Below, piece after piece: positions 52,668-63,529 of a stretch of DNA of 64,000 nucleotides (within the stretch, counting starts at the first letter, position 1; the number at the start of each line of letters is the position of its first letter). Origin of the DNA: Seminavis robusta (taxonomy: Eukaryota > Bacillariophyta > Bacillariophyceae > Naviculales > Naviculaceae); contig CAICTM010000174.1 in the NCBI GenBank assembly GCA_903772945.1, positions 1 through 64,000 of the forward strand, given 5' to 3'. The notes under the pieces are model-generated. The model saw only the letters and a program-made list of their open reading frames with translations, was not told the DNA's origin and did not search any database. Both the position numbers and the translations under genes were made by a program.

Positions 52668-54044
52668 CTACCATTGGATGTTTATCCATGGGTATACCGT
52701 TGCTTGCTGATTTCCAAATTCTGAGCTTAAGAATTTCGCTGTTTGCTTCATCAGTGGAGCAAGCTGGGGATGGCAAAAGATACAAGCCGGGTAGGCTGTG
52801 AGAAAAGCAAGGGTAGTACCCTGTTTGTGGTGATTTCGAGAATAGACACATAGGAGCTGGTACGGTATAGACCGAAACCAAGCTAAACTAAACCGTAAAT
52901 CCAATACCTCGATGGGCTGGATGTGTGTGGGTGTGGGTGTGTGTGTAGGTGTGTGTGTAGGTGTGTGTGTGTGTGTGTGTGTGTGTGCCATGGCTCCCCG
53001 ACAGGCCTCTAATCCAAAAGCAAAGGATGATACGGGGGAGCCATCTAGTTCTGGAACCTTCCTGTAGGACAGTAGGTTACCAAGATTGGGGGGCCTGGAG
53101 TAGGCTACAATCATCCTATCCAGTCCCATTGGCATGTTGCCTCGCATGGGGCCCACTGTGTGTGGGATCCGGAGATGCTTGAAGGGCATCAGGTTCGTAG
53201 GATTGGCAATGCAATCCCTCCAGCCTTGCTGGAAGACCTTTGATGGGGGATCCTTGGGATGGTATTCCAGGTGCAGCAACTGGATTCCCATGGTGTCCCT
53301 CTTGTTGTTGTTGGGCTGGGGGCCAGTGTAGGCCCTTGCCCTGGTGATTGCTGCTTCAAAAAGGGGCCGAAGTGTGGTGGCTTGGTAGCCCCTGGCCAGG
53401 AGCCTCTTGAAAAAGAGCTTGGTCCTGGCGAGCCTGTCAGTCTCCTCAGAGCAGAGTGTATAGATCCTAAAGAGGTTGCCATACACCACTCCAGACAGGA
53501 GGCCTGGTGGGTGACAGGAGTGGGATGGGATATAGAGATACAAGTTGGTTGGTTTCTCATACAGTGTGGTGACCAGTTTGTTGTCATGTGTGAGGGTGAT
53601 TGTCATGTCCATGAAATCCACCTGACTGGAGAGTGCAGTGAACTCCCAGTGCAACTTGTACTCATTGTTGTTCATTGCCTTTTGGAAGCCCTCCCACAGG
53701 AGCTGGTTGTCTTCCATTCGGCAGTGCCATATGCCGAAGACATCATCGATGTATCTCCTGTAGAGCTGCAGAACTGCAAGACTATCCATGAAGGATCGAA
53801 GCAGAATGGACTCCAGGATGGCAAAGTAGATGGTGGCATAGGGTGGGGCTGGTGGGGCTCCCATTGCAGTGCCCTTGAGTTGCCGCCATGTGGTGTCACC
53901 AAAGTGGAAGAAGCTCCACTCCATAATGAGAATCAGTGCCTTGAGGACTGCCTTGGTGGGCAGGTCTGGGAACTGTTCTTGGTTGTCTTTGAGCCACTTT
54001 GAGATCTTGGTGATGGCTGTCCTCGTGGGAATGTTGGTGTACAT
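52668..54044 (-). CDS. Penelope-like reverse transcriptase without visible endonuclease
   Basis: 458 codons from ATG 54044; the frame is open a little further upstream (DNCKLFTADASS), so the protein may be truncated at its start. RT motifs in order are MYTNIPTRTAITKI, the template loop GTAMGAPPAPPYATIYFAIL, the catalytic YRRYIDDVFGIW (two Asp), SSQVDFMDMTITL and LYEKPTNLYLYIPSH, then the Penelope-type thumb ending LDRMIVAYSRPPNLGNLL. After about residue 350 the frame runs through a (CA)n microsatellite (52925-52990, coding HTHTHTPTHT) into sequence unlike any RT. The usual C-terminal GIY-YIG nuclease is absent. Endonuclease-less Penelope-like elements are known from telomeric regions of several eukaryotes. 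Confidence 0.78.
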   Translation of the reverse strand: MYTNIPTRTAITKISKWLKDNQEQFPDLPTKAVLKALILIMEWSFFHFGDTTWRQLKGTAMGAPPAPPYATIYFAILESILLRSFMDSLAVLQLYRRYIDDVFGIWHCRMEDNQLLWEGFQKAMNNNEYKLHWEFTALSSQVDFMDMTITLTHDNKLVTTLYEKPTNLYLYIPSHSCHPPGLLSGVVYGNLFRIYTLCSEETDRLARTKLFFKRLLARGYQATTLRPLFEAAITRARAYTGPQPNNNKRDTMGIQLLHLEYHPKDPPSKVFQQGWRDCIANPTNLMPFKHLRIPHTVGPMRGNMPMGLDRMIVAYSRPPNLGNLLSYRKVPELDGSPVSSFAFGLEACRGAMAHTHTHTHTPTHTPTHTPTPTHIQPIEVLDLRFSLAWFRSIPYQLLCVYSRNHHKQGTTLAFLTAYPACIFCHPQLAPLMKQTAKFLSSEFGNQQATVYPWINIQW

Positions 54045-54084
54045 TGAGGAAGCATCAGCTGTGAAAAGTTTGCAGTTGTCGCGT

Positions 54085-54243
54085 ACATATGGTGCGGTTT
54101 CCCTTGCAAGGTTAAGGCTACCTGTACATATGGTGCTGTTTCCCTTGCAAGGTGAAGGCTACCGGTAGTGTCGCATACATAAGGTGCTGTTTCCCTTGCG
54201 TACATATGGTTCTGTTTCCCTTGCAAGGTTAAGGCTACCGGTA
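54085..54243. repeat. Four imperfect copies of a ~45-bp unit at the 5' edge of the Penelope-like element
   Basis: ACATATGGTGCTGTTTCCCT plus TGCAAGGTTAAGGCTACCGG recurs four times, the third copy shortened. Present only beside the RT. Confidence 0.8.
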
Positions 54244-54321
54244 ATAATAGTGGTCAAACCAGAACCCTTCCGTTCCTTGGCTTTTAGAAAAATGCAAGTT
54301 GAGGGCACTAGCCTCCGGCTG

Positions 54322-55979
54322 GCTGTCCTTGCTGCTGTTCATAGCTAGCTAGGCCCGTGCATTGGAACGATCGTGGGGCTCTCGATCTCCATCGCTAGTA
54401 GTCTTTGTCCTTTGATGGCTCACTCATCGTCCTTTGATGGCTTCGCAGCCCTCCCTCCTGGCCACCTTCTCCTCCTCCGGCCTTCGGTTGTGCAGTTGGT
54501 CGGTTCGGCGGTCCGGATTGCGCCCTTGCTGCACTCTGCACTCATCCTCTGGAGTCCGTTCCCCCTACTAGAGTCCCCTCTAATAGCAACATGCAGCCTT
54601 CACGAATACACCAGTACATGCGCAGTCAATGAACAAGTCAAACACTTTCTTTCCGGCAAAAGTCAAACACCGCTCTCATGGAGAAAAGGACCCTACTAGG
54701 CCCAGTAGCTAGTTTGGGTCCCTCTTGCACGCCTTCAAGGGCGTGTCCACGTTGAATGACGATGTTGCTTCAATGGCAATAGTGCCTATAGAGACGTCGG
54801 TTACTCATCAATTATGATCTACTTCCTTCCTACCGGTACCGACTAGTTAGACTGCTGCAGCGGCACATGCCTGCCGAGTACACTCCGACAGCTCAGCTTT
54901 TTGAAAGGTGACACTCTTACACTCTGCACGGAGGATACGACTTGCCAGGGAGACCTTGCGATTGATATCGTACCCTTGATGCCGTACGAGGTACCTGTTG
55001 AACCCATTCTCAACAGTCTGGGATACCCCTTGCCATCCTTAACCTCCGCAATCAGTATGTTCAAACTATCAACATTATATCCAGCTCATCTCCTTTTGCT
55101 GCATCAAGGTTCTGAAATAACCCCACTTCGGACTAATCCGAAACAGCCGCAAAGAAGCTGTTCAGGAGTGTGGGACAAACCAATTGGGTCTGCCCAGGTG
55201 TGATGCCCAAACAGTCGGAAGAAAGCGCTATGCTTGTGACTGCGTTGAAGGTGGATGCTCTGAATCCATCGTCCGCTGGAGGCATTAGTGACTAGGCCCT
55301 GCTCTTGCTAATAGAGCCTGCATGCAGCGCTGCATTGCAAGCAAACGACTCGCTGTGATATAGAAACCTCTGGGGGCATGGATGCACATAGAGCTGTCGG
55401 ATGGGTGAAGCATGCCCATAGGGCATTCCTTGCATAGATTCGAGCAGACAAGAACTCGGGTCTCCTCCACAACCCACCATTCCTTTCCGTTTCCTTGCAC
55501 AGAAGCGTCCCGATAGGTTGTGCTCGCACACCACCAATGAAGCACCACGCATCTTGTTTCCCAACAACAGCCAAAGAAATCATGTTAGATTCCGTCCAGC
55601 CACAACACAATGCAAGACGAATCCAATACTTAAAAGGATGGGAAGCATCGGGGTCCCTGAAGAAAAGGAGCGAAGGAAGAACGTGTTGAGGTCAGCAGCT
55701 AGCACAGCCCTTTTGATCGATTGGCACTCAGACCAGCTCCCAATGTACAAGCCTGCAATAGTTGTGCTCCCCAAGACCATCCTTAGGATTCGTTTTGGGA
55801 GCGTAAGAAGAAAAAAGCCTCTCAATTTGGCGGTGCTAATCTTATATCTGTTTCTACTGCCTGTAAGTATCGTGGTTGGCTGGCTACCTGCCTGTATAAT
55901 ATGGTGGTAACGTGAATGCCACGAGTAACAATTGCCTTGGGACCATGCGCATGCATACATGATGCATTCAGGTTATTCC
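54322..55979. other. Intergenic, no supported gene
   Basis: About 1.7 kb. Open frames of 60-130 codons on both strands (e.g. 54373-54699, 55285-55610, 55580-55960) overlap one another and show no motif or clear codon bias. Confidence 0.4.
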
Positions 55980-58290
55980 TCAACATTGGATTCTGTCCCA
56001 GATTAGTTTGAATTCTTCCCAATCGATCACACCATCTCCGTCCAAGTCGGCCAGGCGTATAAGATTGGAGATTGTTCGCTTGCGTGGTTTTCTTCCCACG
56101 CTGATAAAGAGTGCACGCAATTCCTCCTCGTCAAGGGCACCACTTCCATCGTCGTCTAGCTTATCAAAGGTTTCGCGCAATTCCTCCATGGTTGTTTCGA
56201 GTGCTTCTCCAGTTTCTGGATCAATGGGGCATGCGTCTGACAAATCCTCGAAAATCTTTTGCCACTCGACACCAAAGTCAAGCTGTTGATTTGCGGCCAA
56301 AGCTGCCTCTTTGAACAACTCATGGAAAGTGACGGCCTGGGGAACGAGATAGAGAGTACGTATTATGCACTGAACGTTTTGGCCACATGTAGAAAATGGA
56401 GGTCACCATTGCCATGCATACAACAATGTAAGAATAACTTACCGTGAACATGGTTGTCATCAAGTCGTAGATGGTGTTCTTGGATCGGACCAATGACATT
56501 CCGTAGTGGACCATCTCGGCTGCATCTTTTCCAATAATGTGAACACCAACAATCCTTCCAGAATCGGCATCTACGACCAGCTTGAGCAATCCATCTGGAT
56601 CAAAAACGCGGCCTCGAAGGCACTTGTCGAAAGTCGCGACACCCTCGATGACTTTGATGCCTCTCTCTGCAGCAGCTTCTTTGGTCATCCCAAAGTACCC
56701 AATTTCTGGTTTATTCGATAGTGAGACAATGAACAATGCAGTGGCAGTCATGCAATGAAATGACAACAAAAGGTGAGTCATGTCAGATCTATGTCATTTC
56801 GCGACGGTATTGGTATCAGTTTACTTACCTGGAATGGTCCAAATCCCAATGGACATGTCAGTTGCAAAGTCAAGAGGTTGTCCAGCTTTCTTGCTATCAA
56901 ACATGTGTTCTACGGCATGTACGGCCTGTTCCATACTACTGGAAGCCAACATTGGCCATCCAACGCAGTCGCCGGCGGCGGCCACATTAGGGCTGGATGT
57001 GCCCAATGAATCTTTCTCAGTAATGCATATTTCTCCACGATCCGAGACATCGACCCCGGCTGAATCGAGTCCGGTGTCGACTTCCTTTCCGTTTGCGGAA
57101 CGACCATAGGCCGCCAAAAAGATATCTGACTCGAGTTTGGTTCCATCCGTGAGTTTCATAACGACCTTTCCATCTGTCTCGCCTTGAGCTGCATCTGCAG
57201 ATGGTACGGATTCGAACTCTTCGACCGAAGCGCCTTCCTTGATCTGTACACCCGAATCGATGAGTAGCCGGATGAGTTCATCGGTGACATCCGGGTCGAC
57301 CCCTAGTTTCTTTGCACTGTCCGCGAGTGTTCCTCGGATGAGCATGGTAACATCGACTCCTAGATTCTTGAAAATATTAGCAAATTCAATGGCAATGATT
57401 CCCGCGCCACCAATGACGACTGAGTTTGGCAAAAAGCCTAGTCGATTGATGGAGTCACTTTCAAAGATTCTCTTGTCATCGAATGGGATTCCGTTGAATC
57501 TGGTAGCCTTGGAACCGGTAGCCAAAAGAACTTTTGCTCCAGTAATGGTGGTCTGTTGATCTTCCTTGATGATTCCATCGGATCCCTGAATGGGTGCTTT
57601 TTTGATGAGAATATTTCTAGGCTGGAAGGTTTCTTCTTCTTCTTCGTCGTCGTGTTGATCGGCAGGGTGGTCTTGACTCAATAGAGTGGCCTCGCCTTGA
57701 AGATAATCAATTCTCAAACTTTTCAAGAGGTCGACCTGTCCTTCCGAATTTCGCTGTGCCAATCGTACGACAGTGTTTTCGACTTGCTTCCAAATGACAT
57801 CATCGTCAAATCCCTGGGCTCTCATGGCGGCTAGATTGAGCGTCTTGGAACAATCGCGAAGGGCCTTGCTGAACAACCCCGTGGGGGCTCCAAAGAAGAG
57901 GTCCAGTCCATTCGCCAATGGCGGCGCTTTCGGTCGGTCAATGATAATGGCACGTTGGCCCATTTGAGCCGCCTGAACTGCGCCAGCCACACCCGCAGGT
58001 CCTCCTCCAATCACCACCAAATCGTACAGTTTCTCCAAATTCTCCAAATTCACAGATCCAAATTCGCGAAGGTTGACAAATTCTTGACCATTGACTTTGT
58101 CTTTGACTTGATCCAATTGACTTGACTTGTTTTCTTCCACACCCATTGCAGATGCCTGAATTCTAAGCGTCAAGGTTGCTCCTCGATGTCTTTGGAAGGA
58201 GAGACTTGGCATGAACATTGGACTTGGCGACCAAGCCTCTGCCCACGGGAACGTCGTCAAAGACAGAGCCAGAGATAAATTCACTTTCAT
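55980..58290 (-). CDS. Soluble transhydrogenase-like flavoprotein with C-terminal EF-hand pair
   Basis: Three exons on the minus strand, 58290-56829, 56705-56443 and 56336-55980 (introns 123 and 106 nt), encode 693 residues. An N-terminal signal (NLSLALSLTTFPWAEAWSPS) has a W at the predicted cleavage point, compatible with plastid import. The body is a pyridine nucleotide-disulfide oxidoreductase: FAD motif LVVIGGGPAGVAGAV (about 91-105), NAD(P) motif SVVIGGAGIIAIEFANIF (about 290-307), the second FAD motif VAAAGDCVGWPML, then a dimerisation domain (KLVVDADSGRIVGVHIIGKD, AAEMVHYG). The redox CxxxxC is missing (GAPTGLFSKAL stands there), as in soluble transhydrogenase SthA, which exchanges hydride between NADH and NADPH. 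Two canonical EF-hands follow (DDDGSGALDEEE and DLDGDGVIDWEE, about 625-690), implying calcium control. Confidence 0.85.
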
Positions 58291-58705
58291 TTTTGGTTTT
58301 CAAGTTTGCCTTTTTGCTTGTGAGAATAAGAATAATGAGCCGAGAATGGAAAACAATGCTGACATGCCTTGAACTTGCAAAAGCAAGATCTTCCCACCGG
58401 TACCAAACTAGATGATAGCTACAGTAGTACGTGTTTCCCCACCGGTACGCAACGATACCAAAATATTTAGCTCGCTGATGAATACGTGGACATCTTGGAC
58501 ATCTGTTGTTACAGCACAGGATTTATGTAATACATTCCCTCATCGTCGCCGCGACAACATAAGAGGCCATTGTTTTCGAAGGTTGGTACCGGTGACATTG
58601 CGAACGGCTTGAAGCTTATCAGATAGATCATCAGAACTCTTTTTAAATAAAGACTTACAGAAGACTTACTTTTTTAAAATAAAAAAAGTAGTGTGGTGAC
58701 CGTTG
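58291..58705. other. Upstream region of the transhydrogenase-like gene
   Basis: Holds ACCGGTAC words at 58396 and 58440 and an A/T-rich run at 58640-58690. No gene. Confidence 0.45.
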
Positions 58706-58945
58706 ACTGGTTACCGAACCGGTTACCGAATCGGTTACTCAAATTGCCGTTTTGGTTACCGAATCGGTTACTCAAATTGCCATTTGGTTACCGGTTGTTT
58801 GATTTGGTTACTCAACCAGTAACCGGTAACCGGTACCCTAGCAGAACTGGTTACTCAACCAGTAACCAGTAACCGGTACCCTAGCAAAACTGGTTACTGG
58901 TTGAGTAACCAGTAACCGGTACCCAACCAAACGGTTAGCGAACCC
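58706..58945. repeat. Satellite built on GGTTACCG / ACTCAA words
   Basis: Two copies of GGTTACCGAATCGGTTACTC followed by AAATTGCC (34-bp step), then two copies of a ~43-bp unit GGTTACTCAACCAGTAACC with GGTACCCTAGCA. The words GGTTAC and GTAACC are reverse complements, so the block can fold into many alternative hairpins. Confidence 0.85.
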
Positions 58946-60523
58946 TGGTGTGGTCTGTGGTCTCTGGTCTGTCTATTAATAGCTACTGAGTACCGTACTC
59001 AGTACTGAGTAGCGTTCATTGTTCATTGAACGATGTATTAATGGTCTATGTTAAATCCTCGTTGAGTCTCAGGACGAGCGCGCATTGGTTTCTAAATCTT
59101 GTGGAGTCTTGCAGTTCTCGATCAACATGGATGCAGAATTACAGGTGCCACGCCATCACGCCATCATGATGCTGCCGAATGCGTTGCTCATCCAAGCTGG
59201 ACAGCTGGACACAACAGCAGCTCCTCATCATATCTCCCACTTCTGCACTTCTACTATTAATATCATAGATATATCTAGTCTAGTACTGGCCACTTGTAAT
59301 GCTATGAGCCATCTGTGGTACATGTATCTCTTCTCTATGCATATCTACCGGTACCATACATGTACAGTATGGGAACAGCTATGCATACTAGTACCGGTAT
59401 TGGAAGCAGCTTTGATAAACAGCTTGAAGCTTGAAGCCTCATTTCCAATAGCGGTACGACTGTACTATTAATACCGGTAGCTAGACTAGCTAGTACCGCA
59501 ACATGCCTCCACCTACTAGCTAGCTAGACCTAGTACCAGGTGGTACTGCTCGATCTGTTTATTGTTGGGAGGTTTTAAATTTGAGGGCGCAAATATGAAT
59601 TTGGGCGCAAAACTGACCGCGCGTGCACCCTAAAATTCAAACAGGCTTCGGGTTCTTGGCCTTTTGGAGAGAGAAAACAAAATCGAAACCTCAACAATGA
59701 CAACTCGCGTTCCTCCGAAAGGGAAAGACTACTAGCTAGCTAGTATACCGACTCGAGAACACTGTACTGGTACCAACCAAAAGAAACAAAGTCCTTCGTC
59801 ATTCGTGATTGTCTCGTACTAGTACCCTCTCGCACATCTCTCATCCTCCTCTTTTCTTGCGCGCCCTCTAGATGTCGTACTAGTAGCCCCAGAAGCAAGA
59901 CGTGGCGAAGTTGAAGCCAGCCAAAAGTGCCCAACACGGCAACAACCGTGGCCGATCGACAGCAGGAACAGCAGAGCTGCCGCGAATGATAGTGATTCGG
60001 ATGACGACGAGATTGACGATGAGATTGATGAGGACTTGTGGCAGGAGGCAATGCACTTTTTAAGTAGTGCACGCAGAATGGCTGGGCACCAGAGTTGAAT
60101 GCTGTTGCTGAGTGGGAGCGATTTTTAAAATGGGAGACAAGTGCCGAACATCTCGCTCGTGCACAGCCCAAGCGATGGTCTTCGTTTTCGTCGTGAGCCT
60201 TCCTTTCCTGTCATAATCATGGTGGAGGACGTGGCGTCATCTTGATAGGATACCGCCGAGTAAAGATAGATTGAACATTGAACGTATCGAAATATTGATC
60301 TTTTCTTGTTCTCGTCATTGTCCACCGTGTTGCGTTGCACCCGCCAAAGTCACTCGCGACTCGACTCGACTCAGTTTGTCACTGCTGCCCCAAGACAACA
60401 GCTTGGGCTCCAATCACATGGCAGGGAAATGTGCACGGTAGAATTTCTTATACATGTAGACATCTGATACTAGACGTACCGGACCGGACCGGACCGGACC
60501 GGTATTATGCTAGCTAGTAATAG
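58946..60523. other. Intergenic, no supported gene
   Basis: CTAGCTAG and ACCGGTA patches at 59340-59530. A 37-codon acidic stretch on the plus strand (59984-60097, DSDDDEIDDEIDEDLWQEAM) looks like a fragment of a once-coding sequence, perhaps from a transposon, but cannot be assigned. A CCGGA microsatellite lies at 60479-60502. Confidence 0.4.
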
Positions 60524-63500
60524 CTAGTGCTCTTCGTCATCCATGATCCAGTGGCACAAGGCTTTGCGAAATGGTAGCCGACACTCACAAAAGCCATTCG
60601 GGTCGCAAATGCCATTGTTCAAACACCCACCAGAATCTAACCGCCGGCAGTCTTCAGATATCTCGCACAGCTTGCCGGTTCGGAAAACGTCTTTGCATTT
60701 ACAGGTACCGGAGTCAACATCGCACTCCGAATTGCTTCCAAAGCAATCACTATCGGCCACGCAGTCCGGAAGCTCCGAGCACGATGGACCAAAGTATGGT
60801 TCTATGCATTTGCACAAATGGCTGTCGATGTCACAAAGCCCACCACTCCTGTGACAACCGCTTTTTGTACAATCGTATTCGTGCTCGCACAGGGATCCGT
60901 ACCTTCCAGAACTCTCACAAGTGCATGTACCACTTGTTGCGTCGCAATTGCCACCGCCGACACAATCCGCATCCGTTCTACAAATATGCTCGTCCAGAGT
61001 TGCATTCACAAGCTGGCAACCATACCCATAGAATGGGCGTGGGCATTCACATGCATGTGTGGTTTCATTGCAGCTCCCTCCATTTTCACATCCATAGAAC
61101 GTGCAATCCTTTCGGAGCTCACAAGCGGCTCCTGTCGTTGCAGGATCGAGGCAATCACAGGCAAAATTACTCCCACCAGAAACATCACAAACACCACCTT
61201 CAAGGCATTTGCCATACTCTTCAATACACCAGTAATCAGAGTCGCAGGTGGCTCCATAGTGCGGATAAAAGCATCTGCACTCTCCCGATGCCAAATCACA
61301 TATTCCATTCCCAAAGCACGGCCTTTCTTGCTCAAAGCATTTTTCCACTTGACTGCACTTGTCACCAGAATAGCCATCGTTGCACTCGCACAACCCCGTG
61401 GTTGCGTTGCACGTGCCACCTTGGGAATTGCAAAATCCATAGTATTGATTGTTGCACGTTTCACAGGCAAGAACCGCATCAATCTTGTGCCCTTTTGACA
61501 CAATGGGTCTCCCACCGTCCGCCTTTTGCAGCACTGTGCCATACCAGCCGAGCCCAGCGGGCGTTGGCCGCATGGTTTGATATGTGACTGTGTCGCTCAA
61601 GAAAATAACGTGGTGTGAATTGTCGTGGTATCCGTGAAAGGATTCGTTTTGCAGGTGCATTGCTGTCTGTTGCGGGAAGAATGCTCCCGAATCCGCCATG
61701 TCGTAATACTCTTGCCTTTGCCGGCCAAGAAGAGTAGCTTCTTCAGTCATCACCCCTTTTATTGAACCGTCGATTATTATAGGAAGCCATGAGTAATGTG
61801 AGTGAAAACAGCAATAATGAGAAATCTCGAGCATGGCTGTAAATGAAGCAAGCTTGCGTGCTTGCAGGTGCGAACAAACCAGACCGTTACGTTACTTACA
61901 TCGACGCCCTCCAAAGAAGATGACGTTAGCCGGGAATGTCTTGTTTGAGTAAAAGACGGGCATACCGTAAACCCGAATGGGCTCGCCAGTAGTGTTATCT
62001 CGAAAGAGTTCGAAGTGTTCGCTGACTGCCCATCCATCTCTCATGGAGGGGAAGGGTTCGGACATGACCAATAGTTCTGGGCATACATTACTGAATTCAC
62101 AGTCTAGACCGAATCGGTCTGGTGCACAGTGGCAGACATCATCTGTGCATTCTCCTTGACACGCTTCTGGGTCGCAATCTCTTCCAACCAATGTGAATGA
62201 GTCAAAGGGCATCAATCTGGAGAGTGAATCTTTGACAAGCCATTGATTGTCGGGTATGGACGTGACATCGTATGAAATGGTTCTTGGTGAAATGGCAAAA
62301 AAGTCACATGGGTCGTCGTTTCTGGAGAATGTCCAAGCTTCGTCATCTTTGCAGTATGCCAGCAGTGTGCTGTTTGTAGCCATATCTCGGTACTGCCTAT
62401 GGGATGCGGTTCTTCCGTGCCCTGACGTGAATATTCCGCTGTAATATGAGAGTTCTTCATAATGTGCGTCTCCAAACTGTACGTAAATGTACGTTTGCAA
62501 GTACCATCCTTGAAGCTGTCTGTACTTGATTGCCCCATACATGGAGTAAAGGAGAACGAGTCCAATGACATAGATGGTCCGTTTTAGGACACGTCCCTTG
62601 CGACCAATGACTCGTCTTGGCACTTTGAAGTCAACAACAGCCTTTGCGTGGCGTCTCATGGTGTCGGTGACGAATCCGTTCTTTGCGAGAGCGAATCCTA
62701 GATTATCGATATCAGCGAGGAAGGATAGTGCTGCAAAGTTGAGCATCATTGAAATGACATCTTGAACTTGCATGGTGAGTACAAAAATGGTGACGAGTAG
62801 CATGGATCCTGCGACAAGTTGTGCCAAGCAGGAGAACAACCATGCAGCGTATGTGGCTCCTGGATAGTTTAGGTTGAGAGCAGGGTAGTATCCATCTTGA
62901 AGTTTGCTGAATGCCTGTATCAAATCCGTCTGGAAGGATAGCATGAGGAACATGGTGATTCCTTGTGCAATGGTGACAGTGATGCCAACCATAGGAGGAA
63001 TGGCGACTCTGTTATTTTGGTCGTGCCAATCAATGGTGTCAATGAGCGTCAACAAGGTGGTAGAGAGTTGCACGGAGTATATGAAGATAGCATACCAAAA
63101 TGCTTGAGTCTTGATTCCTGACATGTAAAGGAATGTAAAAGTGCTCTCTTTCCAGTCCACCTCATCGTCATCTTCTACTTGTTTCCATTCTTTATTTGTA
63201 CCTGCAGCCAATGGGGCACATTCTTCTGCATCTTTATCTTTATCTGCATCTGCATCGGCATCGACATCTTCTTCTTCCTTGTCGAGCTTGAGCTTGTTTA
63301 GATTAGATCTACTTGAAGTGTTGGGATTGTTGTTGTTGTTGTTGGTGAGCTGGAGTGAAGCAATATTCTTGGAAAGAGTTTCCATGTCCTTCAAAAGTGT
63401 CTTGAGCTCATTGGGAGTCTTGCCCAGCAACAAGTGAGTTTCTGATTCTGATTTTTGATCATCATCCACCAACACCAAGTAACTCCCATCATCGTCAGCA

Positions 63501-63529
63501 GCAGCTTCTTTCTCGACGGCTTGAGCCAT
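60524..63529 (-). CDS. Multi-pass membrane protein with C-terminal EGF-like repeats
   Basis: Two exons, 63529-61900 and 61836-60524, joined by a 63-nt intron with a split Ser codon, encode 980 residues from ATG 63529. The N terminus is acidic and disordered with a DADADADKDKD run. Four to six membrane helices follow (about 150-370, e.g. FWYAIFIYSVQLSTTLLTLI and LVAGSMLLVTIFVLTMQV). A long extracellular part (about 370-980) contains one EGF-like unit (CQGECTDDVCHCAPDRFGLD) before the splice and eight or nine after it, each with the C-x-C-x(5-8)-G-x2-C ending (e.g. GLCECNDGYSGDKC, GTCKCKDVFRTGKLC). This arrangement suggests a surface sensor or adhesion protein. EGF repeats bind proteins or calcium, but the calcium-binding D-x-D/N consensus is not obvious. 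The family is not recognised. Confidence 0.85.

Larger units (their letters stand above)
52450..54321 (-). mobile_element. Penelope-like retroelement fragment between direct repeats
   Basis: A Penelope-type reverse transcriptase frame on the minus strand lies between two 24-bp direct repeats, GTTGAGGGCA..AGCCTCCGGC and TG (52450-52473 and 54298-54321, two differences). On the element's 5' side a four-unit tandem array (54085-54243) sits directly before the RT frame; on its 3' side are TG microsatellites and the 33-bp hairpin repeats. I see no GIY-YIG endonuclease. The element is probably 5'-incomplete. Confidence 0.6.

Noticed and set aside
52925-52990. His-Thr repeat as a functional metal-binding tail of the RT
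   Set aside because: It is a plain CA microsatellite read through by chance; the sequence after it is unlike any RT or nuclease.
54373-55960. Several 60-130-codon open frames
   Set aside because: They overlap on both strands, share no codon bias and match nothing I know.
59740-60171. 143-codon minus-strand frame
   Set aside because: It lies antisense to an acidic stretch with better coding character and has no motif of its own.
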